DNA of 64,000 nucleotides from Limnomonas spitsbergensis (taxonomy: Eukaryota > Chlorophyta > Chlorophyceae > Chlamydomonadales), in NCBI GenBank assembly GCA_037349105.1, contig JAYJMM010000120.1, positions 6,390,001-6,454,000 on the forward strand. The letters run 5' to 3'. Both the position numbers and the translations under genes were made by a program. The notes beneath the pieces were generated by a model. That model had not been told where the DNA came from, did no database searches, and saw only the letters and a program-made list of their open reading frames with translations. Below, piece after piece: positions 1-14,990 of this stretch; position 1 is the first letter of the stretch, and the number at the start of each line of letters is the position of its first letter.

Positions 1-3000
1 CACAGCATGCGGGCGGGATGCGTTGGCCCACATGACTGCAGCTGACAGCATGCGGGCTGGATGCGTGGGCCCACAAGACTGCTGCTGACAGCATGCGGGC
101 TGGACGCGTGGGCCCACATGACTGCAGCTGACAGCATGCGGGCTGGATGCGTGGACCCTCAGGACTGCAGATGACAGCATGCGGGCTGGATGCGTGGGCC
201 CACAGGACTGCTGCTGACAGCATGCAGGCTGGATGCGTGGGCCCACATGACTGCAGCTGACAGCATGCGGGCTGGATGCGTGGGCCCAAAGGACTGCCGC
301 TGATAGCATGCGGGCTGGATGCATGGGCCGACATAACTGCCGCTCACAGCATGCGGGCGGGATGCGTGGGCCCACAGGACTGCTGCTGACAGCATGCGGG
401 CTGGTTGCGTGGGCCCTCAAGACTGCTGCTGTTAGCATGCGGGCTGGATGCATGTACCCACAAGACTGCAGCTGACAGCCAGCAGGCAGGATGCGTGGAC
501 CCACAGGACTGCAGCTGACAGCATGCGGGCTGGATGCGTGGGCCCACAAGACTGCTGCTGACAGCATGCGGGCTGGACGCGTGGGCCCACATGACTGCAG
601 CTGACAGCATGCGGGCTGGATGCGTGGACCCACAGGACTGCAGATGACAGCATGCGGGCTGGATGCGTGGACCCACAGGATTGCCGCTGACAGCATGCGG
701 GCGGGATGCGTGGGTCAACAGGACTGCACCTGACAGCATGCGGGTGAATGCGTGGGCCCAAAGGACTGCCGCTGACAGCATGCGGGCTGGATGCGTGGGC
801 CCACAAGACTGCTGCTGACAGCATGCGGGATGGATGCGTGGGCCCACAGGACTGCTGCTGACAGCATGCGGGCTGGATGCGTGGGCCCATAGGACTGCCG
901 CTGACAGCATGCGGGCTGTATGCATGGGCCCACAGGACTGCCGCAGACAGCATGCGGGCTGGATGCGTGGGCCCACAGGACTGCCGCTGACAGCATGCAA
1001 GCTGGATGCATGGGCCCACATGACTGCTGCTGACAGCATGCGGGCTGGATGCATGGGCCCACAAGATTGCAGCTGACAGCATGCGGGCTGGATGCGTGGA
1101 CCCACAGGACTGCCGCTGACAGCATGCGGGTGGATGCGTGGGCCCTCAAGACTGCTGCTGTTAGCATGCGGGCTGGATGCATGTACCCACAAGACTGCAG
1201 CTGACAGCATGCGGGCTAGATGCGTGGACCCAGAGGACTGCAGCTGACAGCATGCGGGCTGGATGCGTGGGCCCACAGGACTGCCGCTGACAGCATGCGG
1301 GCTGGATGCGTGGGCCCACAGGACTGCAGCTGATAGCATGCGGGCTGGATGCATGGGCCCACAGGACTGCCGCTCACAGCATGCGGGCGGGATGCGTGGG
1401 CCCACAGGACTGCCGCTGACAGCATGCGGGTGGGATGCGTGGGCCCACATAACTGCCGCTGACAGCATGCGGGCTGGACGCGTGGGCCCACAGGACTGCA
1501 GCTGACAGCATGCGGGCTGGATGCGTGGGCCCACAGGACTGCTGCTGTTAGCATGCGGGCTGGATGCATGTACCCACAAGACTTTAGCTGACAGTATGCG
1601 GGCTGTATGCGTGGGCCCACAAGACTGCAGCTGACAGTATGCGGGCTGGATGCGTGGGCCCAAAGGACTGCCGCTGACAGCATGCGGGCTGGATGCATGG
1701 GCCCACATAACTTCAGCTAACAGCATGTGGGCTGGATGCGTGGGCCCACAGGACTGCCGCTGACAGCATGCGGGCTGGATGCGTGGGCCCACAGGACTGC
1801 TGCTGACAGCATGCAGGCTGGATGCGTGGGCCCACATGACTGCAGCTGACAGCATGCGGGCTGGATGCGTGGACCCACAGGACTGCAGATGACAGCATGC
1901 GGGCTGGAAGCGTGGACCCACAGGATTGCCGCTGACAGCATGCGGGCGGGATGCGTAGGTCCACAGGACTGCACCTGACAGCATGCGGGTGGATGCGTGG
2001 GCCCAAAGGACTGCAGCTGACAGCATGCGGGCTGGATGCGTGGGCCCACAGGACTGCCGCTGATAGCATGCGGGCTGGATGCATGGGCCCACAGGAATGC
2101 CGCTCACAGCATGCGGGCGGGATGCGTGGGCCCACAGGACTGCCGCTGACAGCATGCGGGTGGGATGCGTGGGCCCACATAACTGCCGCTGACAGCATGC
2201 GGGCTGGACGCGTGGGCCCACAGGACTGCAGCTGACAGCATTCGGGCTGGATGCGTGGGCCCACAGGACTGCTGCTGTTAGCATGCGGGCTGGATGCATG
2301 TACCCACAAGACTTTAGCTGACAGTATGCGGGCTGTATGCGTGGGCCCACAAGACTGCAGCTGACAGCATGCGGGCTGGATGCGTGGGCCCAAAGGACTG
2401 CCGCTGACAGCATGCGGGCTGGATGCATGGGCCCACATAACTGCAGCTAACAGCATGTGGGCTGGATGCGTGGGCCCACAGGACTGCCGCTGACAGCATG
2501 CGGGCTGGATGCGTGGGCCCACAGGACTGCTGCTGACAGCATGCAGGCTGGATGCGTGGGCCCACATGACTGCAGCTGACAGCATGCGGGCTGGATGCGT
2601 GGACCCACAGGACTGCAGATGACAGCATGCGGGCTGGAAGCGTGGACCCACAGGATTGCCGCTGACAGCATGCGGGCGGGATGCGTAGGTCCACAGGACT
2701 GCACCTGACAGCATGCGGGTGGATGCGTGGGCCCAAAGGACTGCAGCTGACAGCATGCGGGCTGGATGCGTGGGCCCACAGGACTGCCGCTGACAGCATG
2801 CTGGCTGGATGCGTGGGCCCACAGGACTGCTGCTGACAGCATGCGGGCGGGATGCGTGGGCCCACATGACTGCTGCTGACAGCATGCGGGCTGGATGCAT
2901 GGGCCCACATGACTGCAGCTGACAGCATGCGGGCTGGATGCGTGGACCCACAGGACTGCTGCTGTTAGCATGCGGGCTGGATGCATGTACCCACAAGACT

Positions 3001-5299
3001 GCAGCTGACAGCATGCAGGCAGGATGCGTGGTCCCACAGGACTGCAGCTGACAGCATATGGGCTGGATGCGTGGGCCCACAGGACTGCCGCTGACAGCAT
3101 GCGGGCTGGATGCGTGGGCCCACAGGACTGCCGCTGACAGCATGCGGGCGGGATGCGTGGGCCCACATAACTGCTGCTGACAGCATGCGGGCTGGATGCG
3201 TGGGCCCACAGGACTGCCGCTGACGGCTGACAGCATGCGGGCGGGATGCGTGGGCCCACATGACTGCAGCTGACAGCGTGCGGGCTGGATGCATGGGCCC
3301 ACATGACTGCTGCTGACAGCATGTGGGCTGGATGCGTGGACCCACAGGACTGCAGCTGACAGCATGCGGGCTGGATGCGTGGGCCCACAGGACTGCAGCT
3401 GACAGCATGCGGGCTTGATGCGTGGACCCACAAGACTGCAGCTGACAGCATGCGGGCTGGATGCGTGGGCCCAAAGGACTGCCGCTGACAGCATGCGGGC
3501 TGGATGCATGGGCCCACATAACTGCCGCTGACAGCATGCGGGCTGGACGCGTGGGCCCACATGACTGCAGCTGACAGCATATGGGCTGGAAGCGTGGGCC
3601 CACAGGACTGCCGCTGTCAGCATGCGGGCTGGATGCATAGGCCCACAGGACTGCAGCTGACAGCATGCGGGCTGGATGCGTGGGCCCACATGACTGCAGC
3701 TGACAGCATGCAGGCTGGATGCGTGGGCCCAAAGGACTGCTGCTGATAGCATGCGGGCTGGATGCATGGGCCCACAGAAATGCCGCTCACAGCATGCAGG
3801 CGGGATGCGTGGGCCCACATAACTGCCGCTGACAGCATGCGGGCTGGACGCGTGGGCCCACAGGACTGCTGCTGTTAGCATGCGGGCTGGATGCGTGGGC
3901 CCACAAGACTGCAGCTGACAGTATGCGGGCTGGATGCGTGGGCCCACAGGACTGCAGCTGACAGCATGCGGGCTGGATGCATGTACCCACAAGACTGCAG
4001 CTGACAGTATGCGGGCTGGATGCGTGGGCCCACAAGACTGCAGCTGACAGTATGCGGGCTGGATGCGTGGGCCCAAAGGACTGCCGCTGACAGCATGCGG
4101 GCTGGATGCATGAGCCCACAGGACTGCCGCTGTCAGCATGCGGGCTGGATGCATGGGCCCACAGGACTGCCGCTGACAGCATGCGGGCTGGATGCGTGGA
4201 CCCACAGGACTGCAGATGACAGCATGCGGGCTGGAAGCGTGGACCCACAGGATTGCCGCTGACAGCATGCGGGCGGGATGCGTGGGCCCACATGACTGCA
4301 GCTGACAGCATGCGGGCTGGATGCGTGGACCCACAGGACTGCAGATGACAGCATGCGGGCTGGATGCGTGGGCCCACAGGACTGCAGCTGACAGCATGCG
4401 GGATTGATACGTGGGCCCACAAGACTGCAGCTGACAGCATGCGGGCTGGATGCGTGGGCCCAAAGGACTGCAGCTGACAGCATGCGGGCTGGATGCATGG
4501 GCCCACATAACTGCCGCTGACAGCATGCGGGCGGGATGCGTGGGCCCACATAACTGCTGCTGACAGCATGCGGGCTGGATGCGTGGGCCCACAGGACTGC
4601 CGCTGACAGCATGCAGGCGGGATGCGTGGGCCCACATGACTGCTGCTGACAGCATGTGGGCTGGATGCGTGGACCCACGGGACTGCAGCTGACAGCATGC
4701 GGGCTGGATGCGTGGGCCCACAGGACTGCCGCTGTCAGCATGCGGGCTGGATGCGTGGGCCCACAAGACTGCAGCTGACAGCATGCGGGCTGGATGCGTG
4801 GGCCCAAAGGACTGCAGCTGACAGCATGCGGGCTGGATGCATGGGCCCACATAACTGCCGCTCACAGCATGCGGGCGGGATGCGTGGGCCCACAGGACTG
4901 CCACTGACAGCATGCGGGCTGGATGCGTGGGCCCACAGGACTGCTGCTGACAGCCTGCAGGCAGGATGCGTGGACCCACAGGACTGCAGCTGACAGCATG
5001 CGGGCTGGATGCGTGGGCCCACAGGACTGCCGCTGACAGCATGCGGGCTGGACGCGTGGGCCCACATGACTGCAGCTGACAGCATATGGGCTGGAAGCGT
5101 TGGCCCACAGGACTGCCGCTGTCAGCATGCGGGCTGGATGCATGGGCCCACAGGACTGCAGCTGACAGCATGCGGGCTGGATGCGTGGGCCCACAAGACT
5201 GCAGCTGACAGTATGCGGGCTGGATGCGTGGGCCCAAAGGACTGCCGCTGACAGCATGCGGGCTGGATGCATGGGCCCACATAACTGCCGCTCACAGCA

Positions 5300-8200
5300 T
5301 GCGGGCGGGATGCGTGGGCCCACAGGACTGCCGCTGACATCATGCGGGCTGGATGCGTGGGCCCACAGGACTGCTGCTGACAGCATGCGGGCTGGACACG
5401 TGGGCCCACATGACTGCAGCTGACAGCATATGGGCTGGAAGCGTTGGCCCACAGGACTGCCGCTGTCAGCATGCGGGCTGGATGCATGGGCCCACAGGAC
5501 TGCAGCTGACAGCATGCGGGCTGGATGCGTGGGCCCACAAGACTGCAGCTGACAGTATGCGGGCTGGATGCGTGGGCCCAAAGGACTGCCGCTGACAGCA
5601 TGCGGGCTGGATGCATGGGCCCACATAACTGCAGCTAACAGCATGTGGGCTGGATGCGTGGGCCCACAGGACTGCCGCTGACAGCATGCGGGCTGGATGC
5701 GTGGGCCCACAGGACTGCAGCTGACAGCATGCAGGCAGGATGCGTGGGCCCACAGGACTGCAGCTGACAGCATGCGGGATTGATGCGTGGGCCCACAAGA
5801 CTGCAGCTGACAGCATGCGGGCTGGATGCATGGGCCCAAAGGACTGCCGCTGACAGCATGCGGGCTGGATGCATGTACCCACAAGACTGCAGCTGACAGT
5901 ATGCGGGCTGGATGCGTGGGCTCACAAGACTGCAGCTGACAGTATGCGGGCTGGATGCGTGGGCCCAAAGGACTGCCGCTGACAGCATGCGGGCTGGATG
6001 CATGAGCCCACAGGACTGCCGCTGTCAGCATGCGGGCTGGATGCATGGGCCCACAGGACTGCCGCTGACAGCATGCGGGCTGGATGCGTGGGCCCACAGG
6101 ACTGCTGCTGACAGCATGCAGGCTGGATGCGTGGGCCCACATGACTGCAGCTGACAGCATGCGGGCTGGATGCGTGGACCCACAGGACTGCAGATGACAG
6201 CATGCGGGCTGGAAGCGTGGACCCACAGGATTGCCGCTGACAGCATGCGGGCGGGATGCGTGGGCCCACATGACTGCAGCTGACAGCATGCGGGCTGGAT
6301 GCGTGGACCCACAGGACTGCAGATGACAGCATGCGGGCTGGAAGCGTGGACCCACAGGATTGCCGCTGACAGCATGCGGGCGGGATGCATGGGTCCACAG
6401 GACTGCACCTGACAGCATGCGGTTGGATGCGTGGGCCCAAAGGACTGCAGCTGACAGCATGCGGGCTGGATGCGTGGGCCCACAGGACTGCCGCTGACAG
6501 CATGCTGGCTGGATGCGTGGGCCCACAGGACTGCCGCTGACAGCATGCGGGCGGGATGCGTGGGCCCACATGACTGCTGCTGACAGCATGCGGGCTGGAT
6601 GCATGGGCCCACATGACTGCTGCTGACAGCATGCGGGCTGGATGCGTGGACCCACAGGACTGCTGCTGTTAGCATGCGGGCTGGATGCATGTAGCCACAA
6701 GACAGCAGCTGACAGCATGCAGGCAGGATGCGTGGGCCCACAGGACTGCCGCTGTCAGCATGCGGGTGGGATGCGTGGGCCCACAAACCTGCCGCTGACA
6801 GCATGCGGGCTGGACGCGTGGGCCCACATGACTGCCGCTGACAGCATATGGGCTGGATGCGTGGACCCACAGGACTGCTGCTGACAGCATGCGGGCGGGA
6901 TGCGTGGGCCCACAGGACTGCCGCTGACATCATGCGGGCTGGATGCGTGGGCCCACAGGACTGCTGCTGACAGCATGCGGGCTGGACACGTGGGCCCACA
7001 TGACTGCAGCTGACAGCATATGGGCTGGAAGCGTTGGCCCACAGGACTGCCGCTGTCAGCATGCGGGCTGGATGCATGGGCCCACAGGACTGCAGCTGAC
7101 AGCATGCGGGCTGGATGCGTGGGCCCACAAGACTGCAGCTGACAGTATGCGGGCTGGATGCGTGGGCCCAAAGGACTGCCGCTGACAGCATGCGGGCTGG
7201 ATGCATGGGCCCACATAACTGCAGCTAACAGCATGTGGGCTGGATGCGTGGGCCCACAGGACTGCCGCTGACAGCATGCGGGCTGGATGCGTGGGCCCAC
7301 AGGACTGCAGCTGACAGCATGCAGGCAGGATGCGTGGGCCCACAGGACTGCAGCTGACAGCATGCGTGATTGATGCGTGGGCCCACAAGACTGCAGCTGA
7401 CAGCATGCGGGCTGGATGCGTGGGCCCAAAGGACTGCCGCTGACAGCATGCGGGCTGGATGCATGTACCCACAAGACTGCAGCTGACAGTATGCGGGCTG
7501 GATGCGTGGGCTCACAAGACTGCAGCTGACAGTATGCGGGCTGGATGCGTGGGCCCAAAGGACTGCCGCTGACAGCATGCGGGCTGGATGCATGAGCCCA
7601 CAGGACTGCCGCTGTCAGCATGCGGGCTGGATGCATGGGCCCACAGGACTGCCGCTGACAGCATGCGGGCTGGATGCGTGGGCCCACAGGACTGCTGCTG
7701 ACAGCATGCAGGCTGGATGCGTGGGCCCACATGACTGCAGCTGACAGCATGCGGGCTGGATGCGTGGACCCACAGGACTGCAGATGACAGCATGCGGGCT
7801 GGAAGCGTGGACCCACAGGATTGCCGCTGACAGCATGCGGGCGGGATGCGTGGGCCCACATGACTGCAGCTGACAGCATGCGGGCTGGATGCGTGGACCC
7901 ACAGGACTGCAGATGACAGCATGCGGGCTGGAAGCGTGGACCCACGGGATTGCCGCTGACAGCATGCGGGCGGGATGCATGGGTCCACAGGACTGCACCT
8001 GACAGCATGCGGTTGGATGCGTGGGCCCAAAGGACTGCAGCTGACAGCATGCGGGCTGGATGCGTGGGCCCACAGGACTGCCGCTGACAGCATGCTGGCT
8101 GGATGCGTGGGCCCACAGGACTGCTGCTGACAGCATGCGGGCGGGATGCGTGGGCCCACATGACTGCTGCTGACAGCATGCGGGCTGGATGCATGGGCCC

Positions 8201-10060
8201 ACATGACTGCTGCTGACAGCATGCGGGCTGGATGCGTGGACCCACAGGACTGCTGCTGTTAGCATGCGGGCTGGATGCATGTACCCACAAGACAGCAGCT
8301 GACAGCATGCAGGCAGGATGCGTGGGCCCACAGGACTGCAGCTGACAGCATGCGGGTGGGATGCGTGGGCCCACAAACCTGCCGCTGACAGCATGCGGGC
8401 TGGACGCGTGGGCCCACATGACTGCCGCTGACAGCATATAGGCTGGATGCGTGGACCCACAGGACTGCAGCTGACAGCATGCGGGCTGGAAGCGTGGGCC
8501 CACAGGACTGCCGCTGACAGCATATGGGCTGGAAGCGTTGGCCCACAGGACTGCCGCTGTCAGCATGCGGGCTGGATGCATGGGCCCACAGGACTGCAGC
8601 TGACAGCATGCGGGCTGGATGCGTGGGCCCACAAGACTGCAGCTGACAGTATGCGGGCTGGATGCGTGGGCCCAAAGGACTGCCGCTGACAGCATGCGGG
8701 CTGGATGCATGGGCCCACATAACTGCAGCTAACAGCATGTGGGCTGGATGCGTGGGCCCACAGGACTGCCGCTGACAGCATGCGGGCTGGATGCGTGGGC
8801 CCACAGGACTGCAGCTGACAGCATGCAGGCAGGATGCGTGGGCCCACAGGACTGCAGCTGACAGCATGCGGGATTGATGCGTGGGCCCACAAGACTGCAG
8901 CTGACAGCATGCGGGCTGGATGCGTGGGCCCAAAGGACTGCCGCTGACAGCATGCGGGCTGGATGCATGTACCCACAAGACTGCAGCTGACAGTATGCGG
9001 GCTGGATGCGTGGGCTCACAAGACTGCAGCTGACAGTATGCGGGCTGGATGCGTGGGCCCAAAGGACTGCCGCTGACAGCATGCGGGCTGGATGCATGAG
9101 CCCACAGGACTGCCGCTGTCAGCATGCGGGCTGGATGCATGGGCCCACAGGACTGCCGCTGACAGCATGCGGGCTGGATGCGTGGGCCCACAGGACTGCT
9201 GCTGACAGCATGCGGGCTGGATGCGTGGGCCCACATGACTGCAGCTGACAGCATGCGGGCTGGATGCGTGGACCCACAGGACTGCAGATGACAGCATGCG
9301 GGCTGGAAGCGTGGACCCACAGGATTGCCGCTGACAGCATGCGGGCGGGATGCGTGGGCCCACATGACTGCAGCTGACAGCATGCGGGCTGGATGCGTGG
9401 ACCCACAGGACTGCAGATGACAGCATGCGGGCTGGAAGCGTGGACCCACAGGATTGCCGCTGACAGCATGCGGGCGGGATGCATGGGTCCACAGGACTGC
9501 ACCTGACAGCATGCGGTTGGATGCGTGGGCCCAAAGGACTGCAGCTGACAGCATGCGGGCTGGATGCGTGGGCCCACAGGACTGCCGCTGACAGCATGCT
9601 GGCTGGATGCGTGGGCCCACAGGACTGCTGCTGACAGCATGCGGGCGGGATGCGTGGGCCCACATGACTGCTGCTGACAGCATGCGGGCTGGATGCATGG
9701 GCCCACATGACTGCTGCTGACAGCATGCGGGCTGGATGCGTGGACCCACAGGACTGCTGCTGTTAGCATGCGGGCTGGATGCATGTACCCACAAGACAGC
9801 AGCTGACAGCATGCAGGCAGGATGCGTGGGCCCACAGGACTGCAGCTGACAGCATGCGGGTGGGATGCGTGGGCCCACAGGACTGCAGCTGACAGCATGC
9901 GGGCTGGACGCGTGGGCCCACATGACTGCCGCTGACAGCATATGGGCTGGATGCGTGGACCCACAGGACTGCAGCTGACAGCATGCGGGCTGGAAGCGTG
10001 GGCCCACAGGACTGCCGCTGACAGCATGCAGGCGGGATGCGTGGACCCACAGGACTGCAC
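5300..10060. repeat. Higher-order repeat block, ~1.5-1.6 kb period
   Basis: Inside the 43-bp array, blocks of about 35-37 units recur almost identically. Distinctive variant strings around 5640-6630 reappear 1590 bp further on (7225-8222) and again 1504 bp after that (8729-9726). Shared landmarks include CATAACTGCAGCTAACAGC, the GGGCTCACAAG unit and the GGTTGGATGCG unit. 1590 and 1504 are close to 37 and 35 units. The periods differ because units are missing, which fits unequal exchange. Confidence 0.8.
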
Positions 10061-11049
10061 CTAACAGCATGCGGGTGGATGCGTGGGCCCACAGGACTGC
10101 AGATGACAGCATGCGGGCTGGATGCGTGGGCCCACAGGACTGCCGCTGACAGCATGCGGGCGGGATGCGTGGGCCCACATAACTGCTGCTGACAGCATGC
10201 GGGCTGGATGCGTGGGCCCACAGGACTGCCGCTGACAGCATGCAGGCGGGATGCGTGGGCCCACATGACTGCTGCTGACAGCATGTGGGCTGGATGCGTG
10301 GACCCACGGGACTGCAGCTGACAGCATGCGGGCTGGATGCGTGGGCCCACAGGACTGCAGCTGACAGCATGCGGGATTGATACGTGGGCCCACAAGACTG
10401 CAGCTGACAGCATGCGGGCTGGATGCGTAGGCCCAAAGGACTGCCGCTGACAGCATGCGGGCTGGATGCATGGGCCCACATAACTGCCGCTCACAGCATG
10501 CGGGCGGGATGCGTGGGCCCACAGGACTGCAGCTGACAGCCTGCAGGCAGGATGCGTGGACCCACAGGACTGCAGCTGACAGCATGCGGGCTGGATGCGT
10601 GGGCCCACAGGACTGCCGCTGACAGCATGCGGGCTGGACGCGTGGGCCCACATGACTGCAGCTGACAGCATATGGGCTGGAAGCGTGGGCCCACAGGACT
10701 ACCGCTGTCAGCATGCGGGCTGGATGCATGGGCCCACAGGACTGCAGCTGACAGCATGCGGGCTGGATGCGTGGGCCCACAAGACTGCAGCTGACAGTAT
10801 GCGGGCTGGATGCGTGGGCCCAAAGGACTGCCGCTGACAGCATGCGGGCTGGATGCATGGGCCCACATAACTGCCGCTCACAGCATGCGGGCGGGATGCG
10901 TGGGCCCACAGGACTGCCGCTGACAGCATGCGGGCTGGATGCGTGGGCCCACAGGACTGCTGCTGACAGCATGCGCGCTGGACGCGTGGGCCCACATGAC
11001 TGAAGCTGACAGCATATGGGCTGGAAGCGTTGGCCCACAGGACTGCCGC

Positions 11050-14000
11050 TGTCAGCATGCGGGCTGGACGCGTGGGCCCACATGACTGCAGCTGACAGCA
11101 TATGGGCTGGAAGCGTTGGCCCACAGGACTGCCGCTGTCAGCATGCGGGCTGGATGCATGGGCCCACAGGACTGCAGCTGACAGCATGCGGGCTGGATGC
11201 GTGGGCCCACAAGACTGCAGCTGACAGTATGCGGGCTGGATGCGTGGGCCCACAAGACTGCAGCTGACAGCATGCAGGCAGGATGCGTGGGCCCACAGGA
11301 CTGCAGCTGACAGCATGCGGGCTGGATGCGTGGGCCCACAAGACTGCAGCTGACAGCATGCGGGCTGGATGCGTGGGCCCAAAGGACTGCCGCTGACAGC
11401 ATGCGGGCTGGATGCATGGGCCCACATAACTGCCGCTCACAGCATGCGGGCGGGATGCGTGGGCCCACAGGACTGCCGCTGACAGCATGCGGGCTGGATG
11501 CGTGGGCCCACAGGACTGCTGCTGACAGCCTGCAGGCAGGATGCGTGGACCCACAGGACTGCAGCTGACAGCATGCGGGCTGGATGCGTGGGCCCACAGG
11601 ACTGCCGCTGACAGCATGCGGGCTGGACGCGTGGGCCCACATGACTGCAGCTGACAGCATATGGGCTGGAAGCGTGGGCCCACAGGACTGCCGCTGTCAG
11701 CATGCGGGCTGGATGCATGGGCCCACAGGACTGCAGCTGACAGCATGCGGGCTGGATGCGTGGGCCCACAAGACTGCAGCTGACAGTATGCGGGCTGGAT
11801 GCGTGGGCCCAAAGGACTGCCGCTGACAGCATGCGGGCTGGATGGATGGGCCCACATAACTGCCACTCACAGCATGCGGGCGGGATGCGTGGGCCCACAG
11901 GACTGCCGCTGACAGCATGCGGGCTGGATGCGTGGGCCCACAGGACTGCTGCTGACAGCCTGCAGGCAGGATGCGTGGACCCACAGGACTGCAGCTGACA
12001 GCATGCGGGCTGGATGCGTGGGCCCACAGGACTGCCGCTGACAGCATGCGGGCTGGACGCGTGGGCCCACATGACTGCAGCTGACAGCATATGGGCTGGA
12101 AGCGTGGGCCCACAGGACTGCCGCTGACAGCATGCGGGCTGGATGCATGGGCCCACAGGACTGCAGCTGACAGCATGCGGGCTGGATGCGTGGGCCCACA
12201 AGACTGCAGCTGACAGTATGCGGGCTGGATGCGTGGGCCCAAAGGACTGCCGCTGACAGCATGCGGGCTGGATGCATGGGCCCACATAACTGCCGCTCAC
12301 AGCATGCGGGCGGGATGCGTGGGCCCACAGGACTGCCGCTGACAGCATGCGGGCTGGATGCGTGGGCCCACAGGACTGCTGCTGACAGCCTGCAGGCAGG
12401 ATGCGTGGACCCACAGGACTGCAGCTGACAGCATGCGGGCTGGATGCGTGGGCCCACAGGACTGCCGCTGACAGCATGCGGGCTGGACGCGTGGGCCCAC
12501 ATGACTGCAGCTGACAGCATATGGGCTGGAAGCGTGGGCCCACAGGACTGCCGCTGTCAGCATGCAGGCTGGATGCATGGTCCCACAGGACTGCAGCTGA
12601 CAGCATGCGGGCTGGATGCGTGGGCCCACAAGACTGCAGCTGACAGTATGCGGGCTGGATGCGTGGGCCCAAAGGACTGCCGCTGACAGCATGCGGGCTG
12701 GATGCATGGGCCCACATAACTGCCGCTCACAGCATGCGGGCGGGATGCGTGGGCCCACAGGACTGCCGCTGACATCATGCGGGCTGGATGCGTGGGCCCA
12801 CAGGACTGCTGCTGACAGCATGCGGGCTGGACGCGTGGGCCCACATGACTGCAGCTGACAGCATATGGGCTGGAAGCGTTGGCCCACAGGACTGCCGCTG
12901 TCAGCATGCGGGCTGGTTTCATGGGACCACAGGACTGCAGCTGACAGCATGCGGGCTGGATGCGTGGGCCCACAAGACTGCAGCTGACAGTATGCGGGCT
13001 GGATGCGTGGGCCCAAAGGACTGCCGCTGACAGCATGCGGGCTGGATGCATGGGCCCACATAACTGCAGCTAACAGCATGTGGGCTGGATGCGTGGGCCC
13101 ACAGGACTGCCGCTGACAGCATGCGGGCTGGATGCGTGGGCCCACAGGACTGCAGCTGACAGCATGCAGGCAGGATGCGTGGGCTCACAGGACTGCAGCT
13201 GACAGCATGCGGGATTGATGCGTGGGCCCACAAGACTGCAGCTGACAGCATGCGGGCTGGATGCGTGGGCCCAAAGGACTGCCGCTGACAGCATGCGGGC
13301 TGGATGCATGGGCCCACATAACTGCCGCTCACAGCATGCGGGCGGGATGCGTGGGCCCACAGGACTGCCGCTGACAGCATGCGGGCTGGATGCGTGGGCC
13401 CACAGGACTGCTGCTGACAGCCTGCAGGCAGGATGCGTGGACCCACAGGACTGCAGCTGACAGCATGCGGGCTGGATGCGTGGGCCCACAGGACTGCCGC
13501 TGACAGCATGCGGGCTGGATGCGTGGGCCCAAAGGACTGCAGCTGACAGCATATGGGCTGGAAGCGTGGGCCCACAGGACTGCCGCTGTCAGCATGCGGG
13601 CTGGATGCATGGGCCCACAGGACTGCAGCTGACAGCATGCGGGCTGGATGCGTGGGCCCACAAGACTGCAGCTGACAGTATGCGGGCTGGATGCGTGGGC
13701 CCAAAGGACTGCCGCTGACAGCATGCGGGCTGGATGCATGGGCCCACATAACTGCCGCTCACAGCATGCGGGCGGGATGCGTGGGCCCACAGGACTGCCG
13801 CTGACATCATGTGGGCTGGATGCGTGGGCCCACAGGACTGCTGCTGACAGCATGCGGGCTGGACGCGTGGGCCCACATGACTGCAGCTGACAGCATATGG
13901 GCTGGAAGCGTTGGCCCACAGGACTGCCGCTGTCAGCATGCGGGCTGGATGCATGGGCCCACAGGACTGCAGCTGACAGCATGCGGGCTGGATGCGTGGG

Positions 14001-14990
14001 CCCACAAGACTGCAGCTGACAGTATGCGGGCTGGATGCGTGGGCCCAAAGGACTGCCGCTGACAGCATGCGGGCTGGATGCATGGGCCCACATAACTGCA
14101 GCTAACAGCATGTGGGCTGGATGCGTGGGCCCACAGGACTGCCGCTGACAGCATGCGGGCTGGATGCGTGGGCCCACAGGACTGCAGCTGACAGCATGCA
14201 GGCAGGATGCGTGGGCCCACAGGACTGCAGCTGACAGCATGCGGGATTGATGCGTGGGCCCACAGGACTGCCGCTGACAGCATGCGGGCTGGATGCGTGG
14301 GCCCACAGGACTGCAGCTGACAGCATGCGGGCTGGATGCATGGGCCCACATAAATGCCGCTCACAGCATGCGGGCGGGATGCGTGGGCCCACAGGACTGC
14401 CGCTGACAGCATGCGGGCTGGATGCGTGGGCCCACATGACTGCTGCTGACAGCCTGCAGGCAGGATGCGTGGACCCACAGGACTGCAGCTGACAGCATGC
14501 GGGCTGGATGCGTGGGCCCACAGGACTGCCGCTGACAGCATGCGGGCTGGACGCGTGGGCCCACATGACTGCAGCTGACAGCATATGACCTGGAAGCGTG
14601 GGCCCACAGGACTGCCGCTGTCAGCATGCGGGCTGGATGCATGGGCCCACAGGACTGCAGCTGACAGCATGCGGGCTGGATGCGTGGGCCCACAAGACTG
14701 CAGCTGACAGTATGCGGGCTGGATGCGTGGGCCCAAAGGACTGCCGCTGACAGCATGCGGGCTGGATGCATGGGCCCACATAACTGCCGCTCACAGCATG
14801 CGGGCGGGATGCGTGGGCCCACAGGACTGCCGCTGACATCATGCGGGCTGGATGCATGGGCCCACAGGACTGCAGCTGACAGCATGCGGGCTGGATGCGT
14901 GGGCCCACAAGACTGCAGCTGACAGTATGCGGGCTGGATGCGTGGGCCCAAAGGACTGCCGCTGACAGCATGCGGGCTGGATGCATGGGC
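11050..14990. repeat. Higher-order repeat block, 430-bp and 1032-bp periods
   Basis: Landmark units such as ATATGGGCTGGAAGCG and the AGCCTGCAGGCAGGATG unit recur every 430 bp (10 units) from about 11.6 to 12.7 kb. Longer blocks then recur at 1032 bp (24 units) around 12.6, 13.65 and 14.68 kb. This is satellite-like higher-order organisation nested in the same array. Confidence 0.75.

Noticed and set aside
1713..5282. Minus-strand ORF of 1189 codons (and many similar ones from 159 to 20767)
   Set aside because: All are translations of the 43-bp repeat, overlap each other in several frames, and lack non-repeat sequence, introns or a distinctive start.
834..14922. Recurrent ~80-codon plus-strand ORFs
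   Set aside because: Identical in design at many positions; they are the stop-to-stop distance of the 43-bp unit in that orientation.
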